Shown here in pieces: positions 11,677 through 22,560 of a stretch of 64,000 nt of DNA. The notes under the pieces are model-generated. The model had not been told where the DNA came from, did not search any database, and worked only from the letters and a program-made list of their open reading frames with translations. Both the position numbers and the translations under genes were made by a program. Numbering within the stretch: the first letter of the stretch is position 1; every line of letters starts with the position of its first letter. The DNA is taken from contig NC_079148.1 of NCBI RefSeq assembly GCF_945859685.1, positions 87,673,007 to 87,737,006 of the forward strand. Reading direction: 5' to 3'. The DNA comes from Eupeodes corollae (lineage: Eukaryota; Arthropoda; Insecta; Diptera; Syrphidae).

Positions 11677-14600
11677 TCAATGGAACCAGTTAGAGTCTCT
11701 TACGAAACGTGAGAGGCTGATTATCCCGATATGATTTAGATCGTTTAGATCGTTAAAGAAGAATTCTCCTAGGTAATTCTTGCGTTTTCGAGCTAGAGCA
11801 GGGCATGTGCAGAGAAGATGAAGAACCGTTTCTTCCTCTTCCTCGTCCATACAGCTTCTGCAAAAGTCATTTGAGAATACGCCCAGTCTCATGGCGTGCT
11901 TTCCTATTAGACAGTGTCCGGTTATGACACCTATTATCGAGCTTATATGCGATCTGCTTAGAGAGAGCAAGCACCTTGAACGTTTTAAATCCAGTGTTGG
12001 CCAGATGTTTTTTGTGGCTTGACACGTGGTGATGTTGGTCCACCTGGTGCCTGCCCTCCTCACAGCGTCTTGCATTAGTAGCAGTTTACAAGTAGCGATT
12101 GGTATGCCAGTACTTGCCAAACGTGGTAGGATGGGTTGTACTGTACCGTTCCTGGCGAGTTCATCTGCCTTACAGTTACCTGGAATGTCTCTATGGCCCG
12201 GCACCCAGCAAAGGTGAATATTAAACTGTTGCGCCATCTCCATTAGAGATGATCGACAGTTATGGACTGTTATAGAGTTTGTAGAGACTGAGTCCAGAGA
12301 TTTGATAGCGGCCTGGCTGTCGGAGAAAATACGGATATCAGATGTTGATATCACGTTTTCTTTGAGCCAAGACAAGACTTCCTTAATCGCCAAAAGTTCC
12401 GCCTGGAACACGCTACAATGATTGGGAAGGCGGAATGAGAGACTTAATTTCAGTCGTTCAGAGTACACACCACCACCAACCCCTTCTTTGGTCTTTGAGC
12501 CATCTGTGTAAAAGTGGATTGACTCATCCTCTAAGAATGTCCTATCCTCCCAAAAAGATCTGGTAGGTATAGAAATCTGGAAATTCCTATCGAATTGTAG
12601 TTGGGGGATGGTGTAGTCTGTGTGCTTTGGAATTGATTCTAAGTACCTTAGAATTACGGAGTGGCCAATGTTGTTGTTAGTCCACTGCGACGAAGCATTG
12701 AGGCGGATAGCAGAGCTTGCAGCTATTTGTTTACTAAATATGTCAAGAGGTGTAAGGTAGAGCAAGGTGTCCAGTGCCGCAGACGGGGTCGTGCGAAGCG
12801 ATCCGCTTATACATAGGCAGGCTGAACGTTGAACTTTATTCAACTTATCCCTATTTATACCTTTCTCTAAAGCAGTCCACCATACTGCCACACCGTACGT
12901 TAAAATCGGTCTGATTACCGATGTGTATAGCCAATGCGTGATTCTGGGTTGTAAACCCCATTTATTACCAATAGCTTTTTTGCAAGAAAAGAGAGCTACA
13001 GTAGCTTTTTTGACTCTTTCCTGTACGTTGCGTTTCCAATTTAGTTTTTTGTCTAAGACAAGACCTAGGTATTTGGCCTCGTCTGAGAATTTTAATTGGA
13101 TTCCTTTAATGTAAGGAGGGTTGACAAATGGAATTTTGTATCTCCTCGAAAATAAGACCAGATCGGTTTTGTGTGGGTTAACACCCAGTCCACACCGATC
13201 AGCCCAGAGTATTAGTCTGTCCAAGGCATTTTGTAAGAGTTCTTTTAGGATATTAAGATGCTTTCCTGAAACTGCTATAGCAACGTCGTCCGCATAGGCT
13301 ATCACTCTGAAACCCTCCTCATCCAGACTAGCTAGGATTTCATTTACCACTAGGTTCCAGAGGAGAGGGGATAGAACACCACCTTGCGGTGTCCCTCTAC
13401 TAACGAATCGTCTACTAGAAGAGTTGCCCAGTTTTGAATTAATTATTCTGCTAGTAAGCATTAAATGAATTAACTCCCGAATCGAACTCTCTACATTTAG
13501 AGATGTCAGTGCAGAAGTGATTGCAGATGTGTCCACGTTGTTAAAGGCACCTTCGATGTCAAGGAAAGCAACCATAGTGAACTCTTTATGATGGAGGGAA
13601 TATTCGATGGTGCGTACTAAAGTGTGTAACGCTGTTTCCACCGATTTACCCTTACAGTAGGCATGTTGAGACGAAGACAGAAGTCTTGTATCGATACGTG
13701 CCCTTAAATGGATATCGATCAATCTTTCCAGGGTCTTAAGAAGGAATGATGATAGACTTATAGGTCGTAAATCTTTAGGATTAACTTGGGAGCATTTACC
13801 TGCTTTAGGTATAAAGACAACTTTAACTTCTCTCCATGCCGAGGGAACATGGACCAGGTAAAGACAGCTGGTAAAAATTGCCTCAAGGATTGGTGCAATT
13901 ATATCAGAGGCTTTTTGTAATTCTGCTGGTATTATTCCATCTGGTCCTGCAGCTTTAAATGGTTTGAAGCTGTTGAGAGCCCATTGTAACTTATCCTTTG
14001 TGATCAGACCTTGTGGATATGTTGTATTTGAACTTGAACGTGCAAAGCTGTTGCAAGTTTCGGTAAGAGAACTACCAGGAAAGTGAGTGTCCAATAGTTG
14101 GTTCAGTGATTCATTACGTGAATTAGTCCAGGAGCCGTCTGCATTTTTCAAGCAGCTTGGCATAGCTGGATTAGTTGAAAGAATTTTCCGTAACCTAGAG
14201 GCTTCAGAAGTTTCTTCTATCATGCCACAGAAGGATCGCCAAGAAGATCGCTTGGATTTCCTTAGTGCCTTCTTGTAGATTCTTAGGGATTCTTTGTAGG
14301 AGTCCCAATGAGAGGCTAGTCTTGCAGCTTTGGCTCGGTTGAAAAGTTTCCTGCATTCCTTCCTGAGCGAGTCAAGCTCTGAGGCCCACCATTGTGGTTT
14401 CCTCTTTCCTCTTATGTGTATAAGTGGACAAGAAATTTCTAGCGATCTGTTCATAGCTGAGGTAAGGTCATTGACTTTGTTGTCAAGTTCGTTAGCGTTA
14501 GAGGAAGGACTAGATAGTCCAGGTTCTAGTAAACTCTGTAATAAGTTCCTGTATAAAGCCCAGTCAGTTTTCCGATAGTTTCGAAAAGTCAATGGACTCG

Positions 14601-15273
14601 GGTTATCATCCACATTTATATTGAACTGGATATATCTATGATCAGAGAACGAGTGTTCTTTGGATACTTTCCAGTCCAAGATCATATGGTGTATACTATC
14701 TGAGACAAGAGTTATGTCTAAGACTTCTTGTCGAGTTTTAGTTATGAAGGTTGGTTCATTACCAACATTACTTACTAAGAGGTTAGTACCAAGAATATAA
14801 TCAAAAAGAGACTCACCTCTGTCGTTGATATTCGTACTGCCCCATACAGTATGATGAGCGTTAGCATCGCTCCAAATAATTAGGCGGATCCTTTGCCTTT
14901 CCGCTTCAGCGACGACTTTCTCCAGGGTTTTTCCAGGGAGAGGGCCAAGGTGGTCATGCCCAAGATACGCCGATACCAGCCAGAAACTTCCTTTGGTTGT
15001 TTCTAGCCTAGCTACGGTGGTATCTTTGTCACTGAAACGATGGAGTAAAAATACATTAATGCTACGTTTCACTAGTATGCAAGATCTAGGTTCACCTTTA
15101 TCTGTCACACAAAGTGTGTAGTATCCAGGAGTCCTGAGTCCTCGAACAACGGATCCTGCAACCCATGGCTCTTGGATCAGGACAATATCTTCCCCGTTAG
15201 TCGCCAGACGGAGAAGAAGTGAGGCCGAGGCCTTTATGGAGTGTTGGAGATTAATCTGTACTAACTGCAGCAT
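11677..15273 (-). CDS. LINE ORF2: endonuclease-reverse transcriptase-RNase H polyprotein
   Basis: 1198 codons from ATG at 15273 (MLQLVQINLQHSIKA). The frame stays open slightly upstream, but the first ATG is chosen because family members start in this way. Residues 1 to about 220 are an APE-type endonuclease (IQEPWV, WSDANAHHTVWGS, DITLVSD and SDHRYI). Residues about 480-750 are the reverse transcriptase (FIPKAGK, LRPISLSSF, GTPQGGVLSPLLWN and the catalytic YADDVA near residue 658). Residues about 915-1050 are RNase H, with its acidic residues in YTDGSKT, FQAELLAI and FSDSQAA, and the VPGHRDIPGNCKADELA motif. Residues about 1130-1155 are a C-x2-C-x8-H-x4-C zinc knuckle (CRSC...HLLCTC). The enzyme nicks target DNA and copies element RNA onto it. 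All key residues appear intact. It overlaps ORF1 by 23 nt in a different frame. Confidence 0.95.
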   Translation of the reverse strand: MLQLVQINLQHSIKASASLLLRLATNGEDIVLIQEPWVAGSVVRGLRTPGYYTLCVTDKGEPRSCILVKRSINVFLLHRFSDKDTTVARLETTKGSFWLVSAYLGHDHLGPLPGKTLEKVVAEAERQRIRLIIWSDANAHHTVWGSTNINDRGESLFDYILGTNLLVSNVGNEPTFITKTRQEVLDITLVSDSIHHMILDWKVSKEHSFSDHRYIQFNINVDDNPSPLTFRNYRKTDWALYRNLLQSLLEPGLSSPSSNANELDNKVNDLTSAMNRSLEISCPLIHIRGKRKPQWWASELDSLRKECRKLFNRAKAARLASHWDSYKESLRIYKKALRKSKRSSWRSFCGMIEETSEASRLRKILSTNPAMPSCLKNADGSWTNSRNESLNQLLDTHFPGSSLTETCNSFARSSSNTTYPQGLITKDKLQWALNSFKPFKAAGPDGIIPAELQKASDIIAPILEAIFTSCLYLVHVPSAWREVKVVFIPKAGKCSQVNPKDLRPISLSSFLLKTLERLIDIHLRARIDTRLLSSSQHAYCKGKSVETALHTLVRTIEYSLHHKEFTMVAFLDIEGAFNNVDTSAITSALTSLNVESSIRELIHLMLTSRIINSKLGNSSSRRFVSRGTPQGGVLSPLLWNLVVNEILASLDEEGFRVIAYADDVAIAVSGKHLNILKELLQNALDRLILWADRCGLGVNPHKTDLVLFSRRYKIPFVNPPYIKGIQLKFSDEAKYLGLVLDKKLNWKRNVQERVKKATVALFSCKKAIGNKWGLQPRITHWLYTSVIRPILTYGVAVWWTALEKGINRDKLNKVQRSACLCISGSLRTTPSAALDTLLYLTPLDIFSKQIAASSAIRLNASSQWTNNNIGHSVILRYLESIPKHTDYTIPQLQFDRNFQISIPTRSFWEDRTFLEDESIHFYTDGSKTKEGVGGGVYSERLKLSLSFRLPNHCSVFQAELLAIKEVLSWLKENVISTSDIRIFSDSQAAIKSLDSVSTNSITVHNCRSSLMEMAQQFNIHLCWVPGHRDIPGNCKADELARNGTVQPILPRLASTGIPIATCKLLLMQDAVRRAGTRWTNITTCQATKNIWPTLDLKRSRCLLSLSRSHISSIIGVITGHCLIGKHAMRLGVFSNDFCRSCMDEEEEETVLHLLCTCPALARKRKNYLGEFFFNDLNDLNHIGIISLSRFVRDSNWFH

Positions 15274-16633
15274 TTTGGCTACAATTAGGCAGATCAACCT
15301 CCACCACGGTTTTGTTTTGATCCTCTGTGTCTGAGGATGAACCCAAGAGTTCGTCCTCGCTCAGAAGGATCATGTTAAGGTCGTTCTCAGTCTCCATTAA
15401 GGATGGACTGTCCACGACTTTTGTAGAGGGTGCATTCGCGATTGGAGAGGACAAGAGTGCATCGTCACCCTCTGTTAGGAGAGAAGACGGCGTCCCAGGT
15501 GCACCAACCACTAGTTCACCTTCGGTAGTTTTTGGAGGCCCGCTTTCAGCGTTAACCTCATCTTTTTTATATATTCGAATTTTAATGGTTTCGAAACCAT
15601 AGTTTATGGAGCCCTCGTTTAGGGCTAGAGGAGCCAAGGATTCTTTATTGAGTACCACAATGGCGCTCCTATAAAGACCCTTCACCTCCTCTAGCTTGGC
15701 TATTTTCCAGTTATGCGTCGGAAGGGACGGGTTACACACTTTGACCATCTCGAGAATGTCCTCGATACCAGCAGGTTCAATCGGTATCCAGATACGGGCT
15801 CTAGGTCTGCTGGGAATGTCTTCCACAGCGACAACCTCGAGCTTCGCACCTGGCCAAACTTCACCTAACCGGCTGACAGCAAGCTTGTAAAGGTCACAAG
15901 ATCTCTGGTCGCCACAAACCATGAGTTTGACATGGCCTTGATGCCAACCCCCATCGCTTATGGAAGGAAGTGGTCCTGGAAGCTCTCTCAAAATGCTCAA
16001 AAAGCCACCCGAGAGCTTAACCTTGACCAACTGCCAACGATCAGCCGATATTGTGCCATCATCATCGCTCCTGTCAATGACCGCAACCACGACTTTGCCC
16101 TTCGCGACGTCACTGAAACTAGATTGTTTCCTGATGGGATTGAGGGGGGTGCTCGTGTTAAGCACCCGAGGCCGTTTTGGTGTCGGTGCGGCCCCCTCAA
16201 GAGATCTTTCTCTTTTGGACGTAGAGTCCTTATTGGATCTAGTTGTAGCAATTATGCTTTTGGCCCATTCGACGCTAGCGGTTTGCTGCGGTGTCTTTTC
16301 AGCCCCCGATGATGCACCAGAGGCCTTCAAGATTCTCGCCGCATGCCGCCTTTGTTTATAAAGACCTTTAGAGATTTTTCCATTTCTGGAAGTGTTCTCA
16401 GTAGTAGTGGTAGGGCCATTTTTCACAACCCTGCCACTACTGAAATTAGGTATCGCTACCTTTTTATTCTCGTTGCTACCAACAGCAGAGGAGGGTCCAT
16501 GGTTAGCCACTACTCCCTTCTCTGTGTTGGCCGCAAGAGATACGACAACAGGCTTTGACACCAAGCTGCCGCCCGGTCCTGAAGTGATACCGGTCTCACA
16601 TGTGTTTTTGTTTTTGTTGTTGGTTTTGTTCAT
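15251..16633 (-). CDS. LINE ORF1: RNA-binding structural protein (DUF4780-like)
   Basis: 460 residues from ATG at 16633 (MNKTNNKNKN) to TAA at 15251-15253. The N-terminal half is low-complexity and basic (KRERSLEGAAPTPKRPRV near residue 140, a plausible nuclear-localisation segment). Residues about 190-350 form a globular part (ADRWQLVKVKLSGGFLSIL, then SISDGGWHQGHVKLMVCGDQ, then NWKIAKLEEVKGLYRSAIVV) resembling the DUF4780 domain of insect LINE ORF1 proteins. No CCHC knuckle is visible. The C-terminus is acidic and serine-rich. Its expected role is coating the element RNA in the ribonucleoprotein particle. The domain name rests on my recognition, not on a search. Confidence 0.85.
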   Translation of the reverse strand: MNKTNNKNKNTCETGITSGPGGSLVSKPVVVSLAANTEKGVVANHGPSSAVGSNENKKVAIPNFSSGRVVKNGPTTTTENTSRNGKISKGLYKQRRHAARILKASGASSGAEKTPQQTASVEWAKSIIATTRSNKDSTSKRERSLEGAAPTPKRPRVLNTSTPLNPIRKQSSFSDVAKGKVVVAVIDRSDDDGTISADRWQLVKVKLSGGFLSILRELPGPLPSISDGGWHQGHVKLMVCGDQRSCDLYKLAVSRLGEVWPGAKLEVVAVEDIPSRPRARIWIPIEPAGIEDILEMVKVCNPSLPTHNWKIAKLEEVKGLYRSAIVVLNKESLAPLALNEGSINYGFETIKIRIYKKDEVNAESGPPKTTEGELVVGAPGTPSSLLTEGDDALLSSPIANAPSTKVVDSPSLMETENDLNMILLSEDELLGSSSDTEDQNKTVVEVDLPNCSQNAAVSTD

Positions 16634-17186
16634 TTTGGTCCCACGAGATGCGAAGAAAAGAGGTCCATCTGCACAGAGATTCGCATGTACAGATAAGGCT
16701 AGTTAATCCGGAGGTCGCCAGGTATCCGGATACTCCGTTAGAGACTGGGCTATTTTTGAATTGGGCCCCCAGCCAGGCTGATCATCGGCACGGGTCGTTT
16801 AACACCTTAGATCCAGCCCAATAATGATGAGAGGTGGTGGGGAGGAAGAGAAAGGGTGAGGAGTCAGTTGACGTTAATTCATCATTCTGACTTGTAAGGA
16901 AAGATTGGGATTCGGTAACAGCAATTCAGCTAGGTTACCTCGAGTGAGAAGGAGTATAGGAGATAGGATCGTTGCTAGCTTTTTCGCCATTACAAACGTG
17001 GGAGGTGGGATGGGAGTTGGTGACATAAGCGTAGGCCGGTATGCCTTGTTTATGTGGGAATGGATGATGATTTTGGGAAGGTAGAGGGATAAGAACGTCC
17101 TTTAGTTTCAGGACTCATCTGGAGAAAATTCTCGAGAATCATTGACCTTACTCAGCTTCTACAACTCGACAAGTTCGACGTTCAGA

Positions 17187-17198
17187 GGACAATATCTA
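17187..17198. repeat. Target-site duplication (5' side of the LINE)
   Basis: GGACAATATCTA, identical to 11556-11567. The LINE body begins immediately before it when read on the minus strand, which fixes the 5' end of the element. Confidence 0.9.
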
Positions 17199-17680
17199 AT
17201 AAACACAAAAAATTAAAAATTAATAATTAAAATTAACTTGTTTCTTAATATGATACAAAAATTCAAACTTAACGATCGATATTTGTCAGGTTTTTGAAAT
17301 TAATTAAAGTTAAAAGCAATTCAACATTGCCAAGATTTTTAAAAAATCTACAGTTTTCTTAAAGTATTAAAAAAGCTAAATTTTGTAGATACAGTATTCA
17401 GATAAAAAAAAGTGACGGTTTTCAAATGTTTTGTTTTAGTGTCGGCCCAACATAAATACTTAATAGATCTTCTTGATCTTATTGTTGATGAAATAAGTAC
17501 AAACTTGTGTGTATCTGATATAACGACATCTTTTTCAACTTATCACTCAAATCATCTTTTTAAATAATTAAGGACATAGGACTATTAACGACATGAAGAT
17601 GAAAGATTCTCTACAATTAGTCGACAGCGCTTGCCAATTTTCCTAACCAACCTTGAGCTGTCAGCTGTCACATTCCAATT
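17199..17680. other. AT-rich DNA, no gene seen
   Basis: Original genomic flank of the LINE insertion. No reading frame or repeat is recognised. Confidence 0.45.
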
Positions 17681-18198
17681 CCAATAGGAAGTTATTGTAA
17701 TGGGTCCGATTTGTCGAATTAAAAATGTTGACATTTCTCGACGTTTCAAGGTTCCTAGAGCCGAAATAAAAGAATTTTAGAAAGATGTATGTGCGTACGT
17801 TCGCCACGTTTTTTCTTCGTCCATAGCTTAAGAACAAGAAGAGATATCGAATTCAAATAAATGTAATTATTTAATTGATCCAACAGTTCGGTTTTCATAA
17901 AAAAATAAAATCTACAAAAAATAGTTCCTCTCAAATTAATATCATTCATCCAATTTGTAAAAAAATAAGAAATGCTACTAAAATTGGTAAAATTTTGTTT
18001 TCAACTAAAAATCTATTTAGCGAAACTATATTTTCAAACTTAACTATTTCTTTTTATGAAAAAAATTGTTGGTAATTTTAAAACTTTTAAAAATAATTCA
18101 AGTGACAACTTTTTTAACCCAACACGAAAACCTGCAAACTTTTAAGCAAGACAAATCGACAGACGGGATGGGAAGTTATAAGTGTGGGTCACATCCCC
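17681..18198 (+). repeat. Copy C of the AACTTCCCAT-ended repeat family, short but with both ends
   Basis: Starts CCAATAGGAAGTTATTGTAA then TGGGTCCGATTTGTCG, and ends AAGCAAGACAAATCGACAGA then CGGGATGGGAAGTTATAAGT and GTGGGTCACATCCC. Both termini contain a GGGAAGTTAT-type sequence and a GACAAATC-type sequence in opposite orientation, so the ends form imperfect subterminal inverted repeats. About 0.5 kb, with the tandem core mostly absent. It is the smallest two-ended member in the window. No coding capacity. Confidence 0.7.
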
Positions 18199-21100
18199 AC
18201 CTCTTTTTATGTTTTTTTTATGGCGTAAAATTAAAATTTTGGTTGAATTATATGACACCCTTTATTATGAGGTTTCTTAAAGTTAAACTGACTTCAAAAT
18301 TTTATTCTACTAGATGATGATCAACAAAAACAAAAAACGTTCAGTTTTGTAGAGCTATTTTTGATTTCCCATCATCTCACAATATGCAATTGACCTATTA
18401 AATTGCATAGCCAAGCCAACAATAAGCAATAACTTTACTCTTAACATTCCAGAAACATTCCTTTGATTGATTAAACCATTAACCCTTTTTTTAACTACTA
18501 TACCTAATCTTTTTGCGCTAGCTTATTGATATGCATGAACAATGCAACTCACTTCCTCCCCCATTTTCTAATAGCAAATCTCAATGGCATTATGTGTTGT
18601 GTTGTGAGTTACTTGCACTTGCCCCTTGATTGTGATAAGCTTCGTGTGCCAAAAGGAGTCGCTTCGTTCATTAGGTCAATAACTTGAGCTCACAATAATT
18701 ATATCAATGCAGCTCTGAGGGCCACACTACCACTGCTGCACAGTCCACATATACCTATTTAATGAATCACATAAGAGCAGTGTTGAGAACCAGTGAATTA
18801 TTTTCTTTGATGTTTTCTTTGGGAACTGTCGGTCGTGTCCACATTTAGTATTAGATATTTATACATCGGCTGTAAGTCTTCCCCACTCCAACGCAATCCA
18901 CCCGCACATATCTCCACCATCACAAGCTCACTGATACTACACAGCCTTTTATTCGTGTGTTATGCCACCTCTACTTTAAAGATACACAACCCGTGAGCGA
19001 TGTAAGCACACGTGGTTGCCACTTTGTCATCGTTGTCATTATTAACCGAATTTGGCAATTACTATATCCCTATTTTATTGAACCAATTCAATCACTATCA
19101 CTTATGCATTTATTTACATACATAATATTATGTGCATAATAGTTTACTGGTCAACAAAATTAAGTTTTTTCTGTTGCACAACCAAAAGAATACCTTTCAA
19201 AAAGACTAAGATGTCCATAATTCGAATCTAGCCCTACAATTTTTCTATCACAACAGTTTAAAATATGTATTTTTAAAAATGTTTAAAACAGTCACAAACG
19301 GGTTTTAACACATAAGTAAAAACTCAAAATATCTCTTAACAAAAAATTGAATGATGATTTTAAAAATACAAATCTTTCTCTATTAGATACTATATATTTT
19401 AAAAATTTCTAAGTTGTTGGGAACTCTCATTGGTTTTTCATTTTTATGAAATTTCGAGAAAAACTTGCATTGCATTTGATACTTAAAAATAGTTTAGATT
19501 AAATGTTCATGACAAGAACCAAACTTTTTTGTCTTTTTCTGTTGAAAACCATTTTAGCAAACATGGTTTAGCGTATATTTTAGATTTTTTAAGACAGGTG
19601 AAATCGAACAACTTTTGAAGTTTGTTTCGAATATTTTAATATGTGTAAATGTTTCAACTGAATATTGAAAAAGAGGCTACTTCTAATGATTTTCAAATTT
19701 TAAAAAGTGATATCTTAAAAACCTGACGTGATACATTAATTTTGAAGTCAGATTTAAATTAAGGCCGTTAAAAAAGTAAAGCTTGTCGACCAGTGTAATT
19801 GATACTCGATTAAAAAAGTACAAATGGTGTTTTTAAATAATCCCTAAAGTACTTCGAACTCTGTTCCCACTAGTGAAATGAAAACATACAAAATAGGTTA
19901 GAATATATTTTATAAATCCTTTGTATTTTTTAAACCAAAAAAAACAGAAGGAAACTCAGCAGCTTGTTTTTATTCTCATGGATTTTTAATATTTAAAAAT
20001 CTGCTGAAATTATTTTGGAAATTGTTATTATATTTTATACATATATATACATTACATTATACATATTTTATGTATACTATCAAATATTGATACAAAAAAA
20101 AAACAAATAACTTTCAAGTGGCAACCATGGATGTAAGATGTGATGCATATTGGGAATGCAGCTTATTTCATTCGTATATGTAGTGGTTGTAGTTGTCGTT
20201 ATTTTGAGAGAGTGTTGAAAACATTTTCTGGGTCAAACTCATACATTGGTCATTGGACTTTACCAAATACCTAAGTCTGCTTACAGCTTGAGCCGGCCGG
20301 GGTAAGAGAACAACAGGCAGAAGTTATAAGTGTTAGTGCCTAGCGTTAAATTTAGTTTGAGTAGGATTTTCATTCAGATTATGCGGTAACGTAGAATATT
20401 GTTGATAGTTTTGTCGATTTAGAAGCGAGTACAAGAAATTCATCATAATACGTACATTGCTTTGAAAAAGTAAGTTCTGCCCCTATATAACCATGACGCG
20501 AGAGCAACGTCATTTCTAAATATCCAAACTGAAGACAACGTCTCGTTTAAGCAATGATATCATTTTAGTTTTGTTTGTTAAAGATTATATTAAAATTACC
20601 ATTCGTAGTAGAATGACAACCGACTGACATGACGTTTAATTTAATTTTATTCATTCAAAAATATTTGACAGAAAATATACAAAATATTGGTGGTTTTAAA
20701 GAAAGTGACATTGGTTAATGAGCCTATCTATGCTTAAAATCTTAAAAGGCTAGGTACAGTAAGTTTCCATTAAAAAAAATAATGTAAACTAGTAATTTGA
20801 GTCTTTTGATCAATATTACCTTATTTTTATGAAATTGAAGAGGTGGGTTATTTTTACGTTTTCCGACTAAAAATTAGTAATAAGAAGCTAATAACCTATG
20901 GTCTAATGTAGCCGAGTCTTCATTTTCAATATGTAATAAATTAAATGAATAAAATTACGATATATCTTGAAATTCTTCAAAAAAAAGAAACTGATACAAT
21001 TAAAATTGTGTGCATTTGGAAAAAAATGAAAGATCACATTATTGCACATTACTAAATTTTGTAACTGCAATATAACTAAAGGTTTAAAGTTAAAATCAGT

Positions 21101-21440
21101 TAATTTTAATAATCACATTAAAAGAAAACAAGGAATATTTTGTTAAAATTCAAAAACTTACAATATTAAAAATCCTGAAGATTTTGGATGCATGACCCAG
21201 CTCCATTTCAGCTTTCTTGTTCAATATTTTCGGTTCTATTTTTTCTTTGACATGGTCGTATCTTCATATACTATGTATTCTGTTTCAATTGCAAAAACTT
21301 ACATACTCATAAAAATGTACAATACAAGTACTTGTGTTACCAATAAACTCAAGTCTGAAAAGCTGGAAATCGTTCATGCTGTATTTCTATATAGGACCTC
21401 AGAGTTTAAAGCCTCTTGCACTATTTTGTGATTATTTTTT
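18199..21440. other. Upstream intergenic DNA, no gene seen
   Basis: Mostly AT-rich. The part 18360-19140 is less AT-rich, looks single-copy and could hold regulatory DNA, but shows no frame or motif I can name. The remainder has only short chance frames. Confidence 0.4.
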
Positions 21441-22560
21441 AACTTCCCATAAGAAGTTATTTTAATCGGTCCGATTTGTCGAGTTCAAAACGTTGACATT
21501 TCTTCGAGGTCCCTAAAGTCTAAAAAAAAAAATTATAGAGTGATGTACGTCAGTACGTCCGTACGTTCGGAAAACTTTTTTCGTCGTCCATATTTCAAGA
21601 ACCAGTAGCGATATCGACTTCAAATATTTTTTACAGGAAATAATGCAGAAAGATGCAGAAAGGACTTAAAAAAATTGAGTGCGCGATTTATTTTACCATA
21701 AAATAAGTGAAAATGTTGCTTAAATCAAAATATCTCACGAGCCAGTAACGCTGGTAACATGAATTTAATTTTTAATTGTAAAATAAAATAAAATTTTGAA
21801 ACGAAATCAACTAACATTTTTCTTTATAAATCAAAAAATTAAAAAAAAAATTACTATCACATCGAATATTTTACGAACAGAAAATTGTCTTATCTCAAAA
21901 AAATTTTGTGCAACGAAGAATAACGTTTTTGACATCTGGTAAAATTTTGAGAAAAAACAAAACATACAAACCTAAAAACCAATACTAGTAGTTGGTAAAA
22001 ATTGATTTTGACTTAAATATCTTTTTAATCATTAAAAATATTGGTTTCAAACTAATTTGTTTTTTGTTTTAAATTAAGTAACATGTTTAAAAAAATAAAA
22101 CAGTCAAAATAAAATCTACATAAATTAGTAGGAAAAATTGGCAAAAATTGATGTTCGATTCTCGATATCTCGTAAATAAATGAAGGGATTGGCTTCAAAA
22201 TGATTTCATTTTGCGCTATATTTTGTTGATATTGTTATTAAAAAAACCCAATCTCTATTTGTGTAAATAAGATATACAAATTTTCAATAAAGGCTACTAA
22301 AACTGGTAAAAATTGTTTTGCGACTAAAAATCTCGTTAACAAAAATAAATTTTCAAATGAAACTTTTTCATCATATGCAAAATATTGTTGGTAATTTATT
22401 GTTTAGTTTTAAAAAAAAAATCAACTGAAATTTTTTTTACAAAAAACCAAAAATCAGCAAAAACAACAAAAAATTGATAAGAATTTTTTTTCGACTCAAA
22501 TATTAAGAGAACAAAGAAAATTATTGACTTGAATTAATACTATTTTTAGAATATCTTGTT
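21441..22560 (+). repeat. Copy D of the AACTTCCCAT-ended repeat family
   Basis: Starts AACTTCCCATAAGAAGTTAT then TTTAATCGGTCCGATTTGTCG, followed by the shared GTTGACATTTC and CCATATTTCAAGAACCAGTA segments. The interior has decayed tandem units (TTTTGAGAAAAA, GACTTAAATATC, ATATTGGTTTCAAACTAA). The opposite terminus (GGGATG..ACCCAC) is not visible, so the copy is truncated or degraded near 22560. Confidence 0.6.

Larger units (their letters stand above)
11568..17186 (-). mobile_element. Full-length two-ORF non-LTR retrotransposon (I superfamily, Loa-like)
   Basis: About 5.6 kb and bounded by a perfect 12-bp duplication. On the minus strand it runs: 5' UTR (17186-16634), ORF1 (16633-15251), ORF2 (15273-11677), then a short 3' UTR of about 90 nt and a tail of about four TTAGG units read as TAACC on the element strand. 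ORF2 carries endonuclease, reverse transcriptase, RNase H and a C-terminal zinc knuckle. A C-terminal RNase H domain places it in the I superfamily (I, Loa, Ingi and relatives). ORF1 resembles the DUF4780-type ORF1 that I associate with Loa-like elements, so the clade is inference. Both frames are uninterrupted, consistent with a young and possibly active copy. It lies about 6.7 kb upstream of the first Hr4 coding exon, in antisense orientation. Confidence 0.93.

Noticed and set aside
15932..16706. Several plus-strand frames of 70-130 codons across the LINE ORF1
   Set aside because: They lie opposite a continuous, domain-bearing ORF1 in a less AT-rich region where chance frames are longer.
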